A stretch of DNA of 14,921 nucleotides. Source: UBA9926 sp023261215. Lineage in GTDB: Bacteria > Pseudomonadota > Gammaproteobacteria > Pseudomonadales > Azotimanducaceae. The number at the start of each line of letters is the position of its first letter. Position 1 is the stretch's first letter. The translations under genes and the position numbers were made by a program. Below, piece by piece: positions 1 to 7,650 of the stretch. The stretch is from positions 1 to 14,921 of the forward strand of contig JAYPYV010000062.1 of the NCBI GenBank assembly GCA_038136035.1. The letters are read 5' to 3'. Under the pieces are notes generated by a model, which searched no databases, was not told where the DNA came from, and was given only the letters and a program-made list of their open reading frames with translations.

Positions 1-52
1 CTTTGTCTCGCGCACCTTTCGTTGCCTTGGGCTTTTGCAATTTCAGGGAACG

Positions 53-1126
53 CTAGGCCAATAGGTCAGCACATTCCATGACTTCCAACGCATCGAGCGA
101 TCGCACCAAAATCACCTCACCCAATGACATCCCACGATCGTTGCCTGCATCTAAGGTGCCGCAGATCGCGATAGGGGTAATCATGGTGATCAGAAGGTTC
201 AGGCGATAATCCTCCAAGCACTGATCAAAGCTGTAGTTCTTCGCCCCCTCGTCAAGCAGGATTTGGTGATAATCCCGCAATGCACTCATTTCTTTGGCGC
301 GGCGCACGGCAGGCTCGCAGCTCTGAGACGCAAAATAGGCAAGATCATGCGGCCCCTTGCCGCCTGTGGTGTTTTGCCAGTCGACGGCCACGATCTCCAC
401 CTGCCCATCGCGCTCAGGAAGCAACATGTTGTCGATGCGATAGTCGCCGTGGATCACCGTCTGAGGCCCACTCATGGCGCGTTCAAAAATCTGTACGAAT
501 TGATCGCCAATCTTCTCGACCACCTCGGCCAAATTACCGCGAAAATGATGCGGGAACATCTCGATGGTGGGCTTCACGCCAGGGATGAAAATCGCGTCAC
601 GCCGAAACTGATTCAGCGCCGGCACATTCTGATATCGCAGCCAGTCGAACTGTTCCGTTTTATCCCAATAGCGTCCATGCAGCTGCCCGGCCCTGAAGAA
701 GGCTTGCGCCATCAGCGCTTCATCACAGCCAGCAATCTGATCACCGGCCGCCGCATCCCCCATATCCTCCAAGATCAGCAAAAAGTCCTGGGTATCCGCA
801 TCAATGTCCGCGAAGAGACAAGCGGGCACGGGCACCGGGCAGGACGCTGCTAAATAGCGATAAAAGTTGACTTCGTTGCTATAAAAATTGAGCTCTTTTG
901 AAATGCCCACGTTCTCTGTCTGCGCAATCACTTTGACGATGACCGAGCGACTGGCACCGGACGCGAGCGTGAGATCCGCCCGTGCAATCGACGACATGAG
1001 ACCAACCCCCTCGCCAAGCGGCGACACATCAACATTGGTGATTGCTTCACCCGCCCAATCGGCCAATGTTTGATTGGCGATCTCCGTCGTGAACTCGGAG
1101 GCTGATTGCAGAACCAGAGCACCCAT
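53..1126 (-). CDS. APH/choline-kinase-fold phosphotransferase
   Basis: Predicted cytoplasmic small-molecule kinase of the aminoglycoside phosphotransferase/ecdysteroid-kinase-like superfamily, 357 residues. Visible landmarks are a glycine-containing loop near residues 37-43 (LGEGVGL), a candidate ATP-binding lysine at K65 (VIVKV), the hinge-like LLILEDMGD at 116-124, the catalytic loop HGDYRIDN at 226-233 (D228, N233) and the metal-binding VDW at 248-250. The ATG at 1126 is supported by a purine-rich Shine-Dalgarno (reverse complement of 1132-1141, GGAAGGAAGG) about six bases upstream. The gene is divergent from the SDR gene at 1428. Relatives are often annotated simply as 'phosphotransferase' or resemble the kinase domain of ACAD10/11; the substrate cannot be read from sequence. 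Antibiotic resistance should not be assumed. The fold assignment is firm, the substrate unknown. Confidence 0.9.
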   Translation of the reverse strand: MGALVLQSASEFTTEIANQTLADWAGEAITNVDVSPLGEGVGLMSSIARADLTLASGASRSVIVKVIAQTENVGISKELNFYSNEVNFYRYLAASCPVPVPACLFADIDADTQDFLLILEDMGDAAAGDQIAGCDEALMAQAFFRAGQLHGRYWDKTEQFDWLRYQNVPALNQFRRDAIFIPGVKPTIEMFPHHFRGNLAEVVEKIGDQFVQIFERAMSGPQTVIHGDYRIDNMLLPERDGQVEIVAVDWQNTTGGKGPHDLAYFASQSCEPAVRRAKEMSALRDYHQILLDEGAKNYSFDQCLEDYRLNLLITMITPIAICGTLDAGNDRGMSLGEVILVRSLDALEVMECADLLA

Positions 1127-1427
1127 GGATCCCTTCCTTCCCTGTTGAAAGCCCCCTTTTTAGGCTGATGTTCTCGGATGTGCAAGCCTCGAGGCATGCT
1201 CTGACAGCAGCGCCCTGTATCGGTCTTGGCGAGCAGTGCTTCCGACTCGCCTCATCCTCCACCGAGCACTTCACGGCACTGCTTCGTGAGTCTCGTCTCG
1301 ATCTTTGGCACCGATCTTTTTATAGTGGAGCTCTTGCCGTTCGTAACGGACCAAAACAAACCCAGTCGAAAGCCAAAACCAAGCAGCCACGCGCCCCTTC
1401 CAGCTGCCAATCAACAGAGGACACCCC
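1127..1427. other. Divergent intergenic region, phosphotransferase / SDR
   Basis: This 301-bp spacer separates two divergent genes and must hold promoters for both. The clearest structure is an 18-bp dyad at 1182-1199. A TATAGT hexamer at 1321-1326 resembles a -10 element for the rightward gene, but no convincing -35 lies 16-18 bp upstream, so I do not call a promoter. Short open frames crossing here look like chance frames: none has a recognisable motif. Confidence 0.5.
1182..1199. promoter_or_regulatory. 18-bp near-perfect dyad, candidate operator
   Basis: The sequence GCAAGCCTCGAGGCATGC is an inverted repeat in which eight of nine base pairs match; the core GCCTCGAGGC is a perfect 10-bp palindrome. 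It is centred at 1190/1191, about 65 bp upstream of the phosphotransferase start. Length and symmetry fit a dimeric repressor site such as those of TetR or GntR proteins, but no regulator gene is in view, so the operator role is inference. Confidence 0.35.
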
Positions 1428-2198
1428 ATGACATCTATCACCGATCGATTTTCACTCAAAGGCCAAGTTGCTGTCGTCACGGGCGCTGGTCGAGGCATTG
1501 GTGAAGGCATCGCCATAGATTTCGCCGAAGCGGGCGCCAAGGTCGCGCTGGCGGCAAGACGCACAGAAGAAATTGAACGCGTGGCGGCTCGTATTCGTGA
1601 TCTCGGCGGTGAGGCCATCGCGGTCACCACCGATGTCATGGACCCAGATCAACTCGAACAGTTGGCCAAGACTACGAGCGAACAATTGGGTGCTATTACG
1701 TGTTGGGTCAACAATGCAGGCGGCTCGCCCATGCGGGTGCCCATGACGCAGTTGCCGCGAGACGAGTGGCTGCGGACCCTTCATCTCAACTTAACCGCCG
1801 TCTACGACGGATGCATGGTTGCGGCGCGCCACATGACGCGAGGCTCAATCATCAACATCTCATCAGGCGCAGGCACGGGTCCCGTCCCTGGGAGTGGGCA
1901 CTACGGCGCCGCGAAAGCCGGAGTGAACTCACTCACTTGGACTCTGTCTGCTGAGTTTGCACCCAACATTCGGGTCAATGGTGTGATGCCCGGCGCCATC
2001 CCAACCGAGGTGATGCTTAAGGCCGTGAACAAAACCGAAGATCAGCTCGATGAGCTGCTAGAGGAATGGCGTATTCCGCTCGGCCGTCTCGGCACGCCCG
2101 AGGACATTGGTAGCGTCTGCGTTTACCTCGCCTCAGAAGCAGCAAGCTGGGTATCCGGAGAAATCATCCGAGTGGGCGGTGGCGCAAAGCCCAGGTGA
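1428..2198 (+). CDS. Short-chain dehydrogenase/reductase (classical SDR)
   Basis: NAD(P)-dependent cytoplasmic oxidoreductase of the classical SDR family, 256 residues, the usual family length. The cofactor motif TGAGRGIG is at 18-25, NNAG at 95-98 and the structural Asn at N121. The catalytic Ser is at S146 (NISSG) and YxxxK at Y159/K163 (YGAAK). The ending VSGEIIRVGGG is the usual SDR C-terminus. The ATG at 1428 has an AGAGGA-like ribosome site at 1416-1421. After the first beta strand the sequence runs AARR; a basic pair there often favours NADP(H), though this is only suggestive. It resembles FabG and hydroxysteroid-dehydrogenase-like SDRs, but the substrate cannot be assigned. A 125-bp gap separates it from the downstream TPR lipoprotein, so co-transcription is possible but not evident. 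Confidence 0.93.
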   Translation: MTSITDRFSLKGQVAVVTGAGRGIGEGIAIDFAEAGAKVALAARRTEEIERVAARIRDLGGEAIAVTTDVMDPDQLEQLAKTTSEQLGAITCWVNNAGGSPMRVPMTQLPRDEWLRTLHLNLTAVYDGCMVAARHMTRGSIINISSGAGTGPVPGSGHYGAAKAGVNSLTWTLSAEFAPNIRVNGVMPGAIPTEVMLKAVNKTEDQLDELLEEWRIPLGRLGTPEDIGSVCVYLASEAASWVSGEIIRVGGGAKPR

Positions 2199-2260
2199 GC
2201 CAGCAAGCGCGAGTCATGGGCTGCGAACAACCTTTGGTTTCACGTTTTCGAACCCGGGTC

Positions 2261-2282
2261 ACGCCATTGATCAAACAGGCGT
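2261..2282. promoter_or_regulatory. Nested dyad upstream of TPR lipoprotein gene
   Basis: Inverted arms ACGCC (2261-2265) and GGCGT (2278-2282) enclose a perfect 8-bp palindrome TTGATCAA (2267-2274). The structure lies about 41 bp before the ATG at 2324, in the 125-bp gap after the SDR gene. It could be an operator or a small hairpin. It lacks a following T-run, so it is not a standard terminator. Confidence 0.25.
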
Positions 2283-2323
2283 CAATCGGCAAAGTTCAGC
2301 AACAAATCCCCTAGGAGCGCAGC

Positions 2324-4144
2324 ATGACCCTTCACACTGATCAGATGCCGAGCCTTGTGCCCAGTGAGGCCCTCGCCTCGCGAATCGATCGTCACGTAAG
2401 GCAGACTGCCCTGAAGCGGCGCCATACTGGCCGAGTCCAGCGTGGTCTCCAGGTCTTTACTCTGCTGTCGAGCCTCTTCGGCCTCGCCGCGTGCTCTCAG
2501 GAACCCCCAGAGTCTAAGGTGGCAACAGAACAAGACAGCGAGCCCACGACTGAGGTGATCGTTAAACGCGCGGGTGCCCCGCTCTTCGACGGCATGAGCG
2601 ATTACAGCTTCCCCATTTCATCCACTGAACCCTATGTTCAGCGCTACTTTGACCAAGGCATGGTCCTGGCGTTTGCGTTCAACCATGCGGAATCGATTCG
2701 GAGCTTCAGAGCGGCTCAGAGGCTCGATCCACGTTGCGCGATTTGCTACTGGGGTGAAGCGCTGGCGACTGGCCCGAACATCAATGTAACCAGTAAAGGC
2801 AAGGTCATCATGTCGCCGGCTGAGCGTGCCGCGGCTTTTGCTGCCATTCAAACCGCCGTCAACCTGAAGGATTCTGCAAATGAAAAAGAACAAGCGCTGA
2901 TTGACGCGCTGTCCGCACGCTACAACGGCGATGCCGAGACCCCAAGAGAGCCTCTTGATCTTGCTTGGGCAGAGGCGATGGGCGAGGTCGCGGCAATCTA
3001 CCCAGAGGACGCCACCCTCGGCTCGATCTATGCTGAAGCGCTGATGAACACCATGCCCTGGAACTATTGGTCAGACGATCTCACCGCCAAACCCGCGACA
3101 CAAAAAGTCATCGATGCTCTGGAGAGTGCACTCGATAGAGCACCAGACCATCCCCTGGCCTTGCATTTGTATATTCATGCGATGGAGGCCTCCTCGACCC
3201 CTGACCGAGCTGAAGCAGCGGCAGACCGATTAGCCAACCGAGTCCCTGGTGCGGGACACTTGGTGCACATGCCGGCCCACATCTACTTCAGAATCGGGCG
3301 ATACAACGATGCCGTGCTCGCTAACGTTCGCGCAGCGGACGTCGATGAGGCGTACATCGAAGCGTGCAACGCGCAAGGGTTCTATCCCGCGCTTTATTAC
3401 CCTCACAACATTCATTTCTTATGGTCAGCAGCCACCATGCAAGGCCAAAAGGCCCTGTCCATCGAAAGTGCAAGACGCGTGGTGGACAACGTCCGGGTTG
3501 AGCAAGTTCAACAATTTCCAACCATCGAATTCTTCCGAACGATCCCCCTGCTCTCGCTGATTCGGTTCGGTGAGTGGGACGCCATCTTGAACGAACCCGC
3601 GCCCCACCCTGACTTTAAATTCGCTCAGGCGATTTGGCATTACGCACGGGGCGTGGCCCAGGCCGCACAGGGCGACTTTGGTGCTGCAGAAGCGAGCGCT
3701 CAAACACTCGCTGAATTAAAAGGGGATGTGAAAGTGCGTTTCCTCGACAAGATGGACTACCCCGGGTCTACCTTGTTGTCTATTGCTGAATTCTTATTGG
3801 CGGGCGAAATCGACTACCGACAAGATCGATTCGAGGACGCAATCCCTAAGTTTGAGCAAGCGGTTGCCATTCAAGAAACCCTGCCCTACACCGAGCCACC
3901 CTTTTGGTATTACCCGACCAGGCAATCCCTTGGCGCGGCGCTGCTCGGAGCCGGTCGTCTTGAAGACGCAGAAGCCGTCTATCGACGAGATCTCGAGGAT
4001 CACCCACACAACGGCTGGTCGCTCTTCGGGCTCATTCAAACGCTTGATGCCCAAGGCAATACGGAAGCGGCAGACAAAGCACGCGCACACTTTAAGACCG
4101 TTTGGCAGTTTGCGGACGTGACGCTCTTAGGCTCAATTATCTGA
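2324..4144 (+). CDS. TPR-repeat lipoprotein, function unknown
   Basis: A 606-residue predicted envelope lipoprotein. The N-terminus has a long basic n-region (many Arg/Lys between 20 and 40), a short hydrophobic stretch and the lipobox LAAC ending at C57, followed by an acidic, Ser/Thr-rich linker. The ATG at 2324 is backed by TAGGAG at 2312-2317 six bases upstream, and the only later Met before the lipobox is M8, so the unusually long n-region seems real. The body is helical and TPR-like: FDQGMVLAFAFNHAESIRSF near 110-129, a CxxC in DPRCAICYWGEA (C139, C142), the HMPAHIYFRIGRY segment mid-protein, and clearer TPRs near 490-600 (RFEDAIPKFEQAV; GRLEDAEAVYRRDL). The pattern 'FNH.E..R.F..A..LDP.C....WG.A...GPN' is familiar from uncharacterised TPR proteins. 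It probably scaffolds protein contacts in the periplasm; no enzymatic motif is seen. Confidence 0.87.
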   Translation: MTLHTDQMPSLVPSEALASRIDRHVRQTALKRRHTGRVQRGLQVFTLLSSLFGLAACSQEPPESKVATEQDSEPTTEVIVKRAGAPLFDGMSDYSFPISSTEPYVQRYFDQGMVLAFAFNHAESIRSFRAAQRLDPRCAICYWGEALATGPNINVTSKGKVIMSPAERAAAFAAIQTAVNLKDSANEKEQALIDALSARYNGDAETPREPLDLAWAEAMGEVAAIYPEDATLGSIYAEALMNTMPWNYWSDDLTAKPATQKVIDALESALDRAPDHPLALHLYIHAMEASSTPDRAEAAADRLANRVPGAGHLVHMPAHIYFRIGRYNDAVLANVRAADVDEAYIEACNAQGFYPALYYPHNIHFLWSAATMQGQKALSIESARRVVDNVRVEQVQQFPTIEFFRTIPLLSLIRFGEWDAILNEPAPHPDFKFAQAIWHYARGVAQAAQGDFGAAEASAQTLAELKGDVKVRFLDKMDYPGSTLLSIAEFLLAGEIDYRQDRFEDAIPKFEQAVAIQETLPYTEPPFWYYPTRQSLGAALLGAGRLEDAEAVYRRDLEDHPHNGWSLFGLIQTLDAQGNTEAADKARAHFKTVWQFADVTLLGSII

Positions 4145-4174
4145 ATGCGTGATCGCGGTAACGCCTAGAAGCCC

Positions 4175-4204
4175 GAGTTCGAATAACACGAGCTCGAATG
4201 ACGC
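4175..4204. repeat. Tandem 15-bp imperfect direct repeat
   Basis: GAGTTCGAATAACAC (4175-4189) is followed immediately by GAGCTCGAATGACGC (4190-4204); 12 of 15 positions are identical. Its function is unknown; it begins about 30 bp after the TPR gene stop codon. Confidence 0.5.
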
Positions 4205-4253
4205 TTTCTGCCAGGCGACTCGGTCGCGAACGCGGGATCTGGGCTTCGCCTGA

Positions 4254-4347
4254 CGCTCGCTCGGCCAAAGCCAACTCGCAACGCCCATTTCGTGATCCCT
4301 GGCCGTCTCCGCCCGCCTGCGCCATACGGCGCTGCTTCGAGCGAGCG
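4254..4347. repeat. 10-bp perfect inverted repeat flanking ~74 bp
   Basis: CGCTCGCTCG at 4254-4263 and its exact reverse complement CGAGCGAGCG at 4338-4347 bracket a GC-rich 74-bp segment. Pairing does not extend beyond the arms. It may be part of a dispersed intergenic element, or chance in GC-rich sequence. Confidence 0.35.
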
Positions 4348-4553
4348 GTTCGAAAGCTAACGGGTTGCCATAAGGCACAAACAGCCTAGTATCCTCAAGA
4401 TGGCCGAGCGGTGAATCTCAAGAGCCCACATTAGGATCAGCCGATGCGATGGGTGAGCAGGACTGGACGCTTCACCATGTTAATGGGCGCGCCCCACGTT
4501 GATATTCGGCACCGCAATCTCGCGTCTGCGCTCGAGGGATTTGAGCCCAAATG

Positions 4554-5710
4554 CTAGAGTCGAACCACCCGCGTGCCAATGTTGCCGCCGGCAAGCAGAT
4601 CAACAAACGCATGAGGCGCTGCGTCGAGCCCCGACACTTCATCGGTCAAACTCACAAGGTCGCCTGAGGCAAGCCAGCCTCGGATGGTCTCCCGCGCCGA
4701 GGCGTACTCCGAGGCGAAATCAAACACCAGAAAGCCGCGCATCGTAATTCGTTTGTTCACAAGCAAGCCTGGAATGCCCTTGGGTCCCGGCTCTGGGCGA
4801 CTGGTGTCGTATTGNNNNNNNNNNNNNNNNNNNNNNNNNNNNNNNNNNNNNNNNNNNNNNNNNNNNNNNNNNNNNNNNNNNNNNNNNNNNNNNNNNNNNN
4901 NNNNNNNNNNNNNNCAAGCAAGCCTGGAATGCCCTTGGGTCCCGGCTCTGGGCGACTGGTGTCGTATTGCGACACCACCCCGCAACATGCAATCCGTCCA
5001 TTCACGTTCAGCCGAAACAGCGCGGCACCCAAGATCGTGCCGCCCGTATTGTCGAAATAGACATCCACACCGTTGGGGGTCGCCTCTTTCAGCAGCGCCC
5101 TAAAATCCGGCGACTTGTAATTCACCGCTTGATGAAAACCCAACCGACTCACAAGTTCTTGATTCTTGACGTCGCTGCCAGCCACACCGACCACCTGGCA
5201 TCCATGAACGCGGGCCATCTGACCCACCAAGTGGCCGACAGAGCCTGCGGCAGCTGAGACCATCACGGTCTCCCCCGCCAGGGGCGCGCCAACATTAAAA
5301 AGTCCAAAGTAAGCCGTGAGCCCGTTCACACCGAGTGGCCCAAGGTAGTGAATGGGATCATCAGCGGGATCAATCATCTGCAACGCGCTGCCTTGATGCA
5401 GCGAGTATTGCTGCCAACCCGTCGGGCCTAGAACGGCATCACCTTCTTTGAATGCTGGGTCTTGGGAGGCCACCACGCGCCCCACACCGGTACCATTCAT
5501 CACGATCCCAGTCTTTGGCGCGCCCGCGTAACTCGCAGACCCCTGGAGCCCAGCTCGTGTACCGGCAGTGATCGCGAACGCAGTGGTTTCCACCAGCACT
5601 TCGCCGGCCTCGGGATCAGGAATGGTGCCCTCAACTAATTCATAGTGATCGGGGGTCAATTTATCATCCGGTAGGGCTTTGATCAGAACTTGAGGGTTCG
5701 GGCGCATCAT
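4554..5710 (-). CDS. Zinc-free MDR NADP-dependent reductase (PTGR/CurA-like), split by assembly gap
   Basis: Medium-chain dehydrogenase/reductase of the prostaglandin-reductase/CurA type, expected to reduce an activated C=C bond with NADPH in the cytoplasm. As written, the frame is broken by the N run and a repeated 55-mer. Removing 155 bases (100 N plus one 55-bp copy) gives 999 coding bases, a clean 333-residue protein and a stop at 4554-4556. In that product the Rossmann motif AAAGSVG is at 153-159, YFDNTGG at 218-224, CCGVVSQY at 242-249 and the family ending GNIGTRVV near 324-331. The zinc ligands of alcohol dehydrogenases are not evident. I chose the ATG at 5710 (a second ATG follows at 5707); a TTG at 5770 is possible but adds an unlikely leader. 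No strong ribosome site is seen. The gene is divergent from the gamma-glutamyltransferase gene. Confidence 0.88.
4760..4814. repeat. Left copy of duplicated contig end (55 bp)
   Basis: These 55 bases are identical to 4915-4969 across the N run. In the rebuilt reductase only one copy is needed to keep the protein in frame, so this is the overlap of two contigs and not a biological repeat. Confidence 0.93.
4815..4914. other. Assembly gap, exactly 100 N
   Basis: One hundred consecutive N, the conventional placeholder for a gap of unknown size. Because the flanking 55-mers are the same sequence, the true distance is probably -55 bp: nothing is missing and the contigs overlap. A 55-base overlap equals a common de Bruijn k-mer size, which would explain it. 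Confidence 0.95.
4915..4969. repeat. Right copy of duplicated contig end (55 bp)
   Basis: Exact second copy of 4760-4814. Reading the reductase from 5710 leftwards to 4915 and then continuing at 4759 joins the two halves in frame with no residue lost. Confidence 0.93.
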
Positions 5711-5786
5711 GATCACCACTTGTTGACTGAACGCACGAGCCTGCGTCAGTTTGGCGAGACATGCAAGCAATAGCCGCCTGCCTCTC

Positions 5787-5799
5787 GAGCATCATGCTC
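5787..5799. promoter_or_regulatory. 13-bp perfect dyad in divergent region
   Basis: GAGCAT-C-ATGCTC is a perfect inverted repeat with a one-base centre. It sits between the divergent reductase start (5710) and the gamma-glutamyltransferase start (5851), where a shared operator could act on both. No regulator gene is nearby, so the role is inferred. Confidence 0.3.
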
Positions 5800-5850
5800 T
5801 TAAGAAGGAGTTCGGTTATCATCGAGATCCACCCAACTCATCGACTTGGC

Positions 5851-7590
5851 ATGTGCTACCGACCCACAATCTTGACGCTCACGCTCTTACTCGCCTTGAC
5901 CGCTTGCGGCGAGAAAATCGGGGAGACAGCCCCTCAGACCCAAGAGACCCAAACCCAGTGGACGAAGGGCGCGATGGTAACCGCCGCCAACCCTTACGCA
6001 GTCAACGCAGGCATCGAGATTCTCAAAGCGGGCGGCAGCGCGGTAGATGCAGCCATTGCCACGCACCTGGTGCTCGGTCTCGTTGAACCTCAAAGTTCAG
6101 GTTTGGGTGGCGGCGCTTTTTTGCTTCATTTTGATCACGCCACCAAAGACATGGCGTTCTACGACGGTCGTGAGACCGCACCCGCCGGGGCCAAAATTGA
6201 TATGTTCATGGGCGAGGATGGCGTGCTCGGTTTCTTCGAGGCCGTACAGTCGGGCCACGCCATCGGCACTCCGGGCGCCGTGCGTCTTTACGAAATGGTG
6301 CACGCACGTCACGGCCGTTTGCCTTGGGCCGCGCTGTTCCAGCCAGCGCTCACACTTGCGCGAGAAGGCTTCATTGTTTCGCCGCGACTCGCGGGCTATC
6401 TGCCCTTCATGGCCGAGCGCACTCGCTTGGCTATTAACCCAGGGGTGAAAGACTACTTTTTCCCAGGCGGTGAAGCCCTTGAGGCTGGCGCGCTACTCAC
6501 CAACCCAGAATATGCCGAAACGCTAGAGCGCTTAGCGACGGAAGGCGCTGATGCGTTTTATAAGGGCACTATCGCCGAAGCAATCGTGGAGGCAGCGGCC
6601 CTGGCGCCGCGGCCCGGCACTTTGACTCTTGAAGACCTCGCGCAATATGAGGCCGTAGAGCGACCGGTCATTTGTGGCCCTTTCCGTGATCTGCGCATTT
6701 GTACAACAACACCGCCCTCTTCAGGTGGCGCGCAAATCATGATCGCCAATCTCTACGATCACCTGCTGCCCTCTGAACCCTCGCAGATGGATCGGATTCA
6801 AGCGTTTGTTGATGCCCAGCGTCTCGCTTATGCCGACCGAGATCATTACTTCGGCGATCCAGATGAAGTCGATATCCCACTTGATGCGCTGATGAACCCA
6901 AATTACCTAAGAGCCAGAGCCCTAGAGCGATTTGCGCCGGACGCGCTGCCAACGCCCGGCGACCCTTCGCCGTTTGCGGTGAATCCGGAGACGGTGTCTC
7001 ACTTTGGTCGGGACACCACCGAGGAAATCGCGGGGACCACCCACCTCTCTATCATTGATCAAGAAGGCAATGCCGTATCGATGACGGCCACCGTGGAAGG
7101 CCCTTTTGGCTCACAACGATGGGCCAAAGGCTTTGTGCTTAATAATGAAATGACCGATTTCGCTCGAGCCGTGCCTGAAACGGGCGAACGCCTGGCCAAC
7201 GCGGTCGCCCCAAACCGCAGACCAAGATCCAGTATGTCACCGACCATGGTGGTGAACGATGCAAATGACCTGGTCCTGGTTACAGGATCACCGGGCGGCA
7301 ACTCGATTCCAGCGTATGTCGCCAAAACCTTACTCGGCGTACTCGACTGGGGCATGACGGCCCAGGAGGCGGCGGATGCCCCTAACATCATCGCTCGCGG
7401 TGAAAAGGTGCGCGTCGAGGTGGGTGAACCGGGCGGTCAAGCCATTGCCGACGGGTTAAATGAGAAAGGCTACCTCGTCCAAGCGCGCGAAGGCGAAAAT
7501 TCCGGCTTACACCTCATTCACATCAACGAATCCGGTCTCGATGGCGCCGCTGATAAGCGCCGAGAAGGCGTGGTGCGCCAGTTCCCATGA
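5851..7590 (+). CDS. ggt: Gamma-glutamyltransferase family lipoprotein (Ntn hydrolase)
   Basis: Autoprocessing gamma-glutamyl hydrolase/transferase of the glutathione-degradation type, 579 residues from the ATG at 5851. A short signal (R4, hydrophobic 6-18) ends in the lipobox LTAC at C19, so the protein is probably membrane-anchored in the periplasm. Known GGT landmarks are present: DGRETAP (substrate Arg), the cleavage site and nucleophile G-T396-T-H-L-S-I-I-D, NNEMTDF, RSSMSPT and the oxyanion loop GSPGGNS. The segment between NNEMTDF and SSMSPT is a few residues shorter than I recall for E. coli GGT, and a Glu (TATVE) stands where E. coli has Asn411; both hint at variant substrate handling. 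The frame stays open back to an ATG at 5761, and AAGGAG at 5805-5810 precedes an in-frame ATC at 5818, so the true start is uncertain. The stop lies 60 bp before the thiolase gene. Confidence 0.93.
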   Translation: MCYRPTILTLTLLLALTACGEKIGETAPQTQETQTQWTKGAMVTAANPYAVNAGIEILKAGGSAVDAAIATHLVLGLVEPQSSGLGGGAFLLHFDHATKDMAFYDGRETAPAGAKIDMFMGEDGVLGFFEAVQSGHAIGTPGAVRLYEMVHARHGRLPWAALFQPALTLAREGFIVSPRLAGYLPFMAERTRLAINPGVKDYFFPGGEALEAGALLTNPEYAETLERLATEGADAFYKGTIAEAIVEAAALAPRPGTLTLEDLAQYEAVERPVICGPFRDLRICTTTPPSSGGAQIMIANLYDHLLPSEPSQMDRIQAFVDAQRLAYADRDHYFGDPDEVDIPLDALMNPNYLRARALERFAPDALPTPGDPSPFAVNPETVSHFGRDTTEEIAGTTHLSIIDQEGNAVSMTATVEGPFGSQRWAKGFVLNNEMTDFARAVPETGERLANAVAPNRRPRSSMSPTMVVNDANDLVLVTGSPGGNSIPAYVAKTLLGVLDWGMTAQEAADAPNIIARGEKVRVEVGEPGGQAIADGLNEKGYLVQAREGENSGLHLIHINESGLDGAADKRREGVVRQFP

Positions 7591-7650
7591 TCGGCTTACC
7601 CTACGCCCCTCAATCCTCAACGAAGTCCAGAATCTATAGGAACTGAACCC

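Larger units (their letters stand above)
4145..4553. other. Gene-poor convergent spacer with small repeats
   Basis: This 409-bp stretch lies between the 3' ends of the TPR gene and the minus-strand reductase. Short frames on both strands cover 4133-4389 (81 residues on minus, 63 on plus); neither has a motif, a convincing ribosome site or a known relative that I can name, so I call no gene. It holds a tandem 15-bp imperfect repeat (4175-4204) and a 10-bp inverted repeat (4254-4263 / 4338-4347). No hairpin followed by a T-run was found. Confidence 0.55.

Noticed and set aside
263..853. 196-residue plus-strand open frame opposite the phosphotransferase
   Set aside because: It is antisense to a gene with clear kinase motifs; the translation has no domain and reflects GC-rich codon structure.
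1305..1326. Promoter with TTGGCA and TATAGT
   Set aside because: The spacing between the hexamers is only 10 bp, far below the 16-18 bp needed by sigma70.
4391..4430. Sequence ATGGCCGAGCGGT resembling the D-arm of a tRNA-Ser/Leu
   Set aside because: Only about 13 bases match. No anticodon stem, T-arm or pairing acceptor stem follows, so it is chance or at most a remnant.
4760..4969. Biological duplication or insertion inside the reductase gene
   Set aside because: The flanking copies are identical, the gap is exactly 100 N, and removing one copy restores the family-length protein; a contig overlap explains it better.
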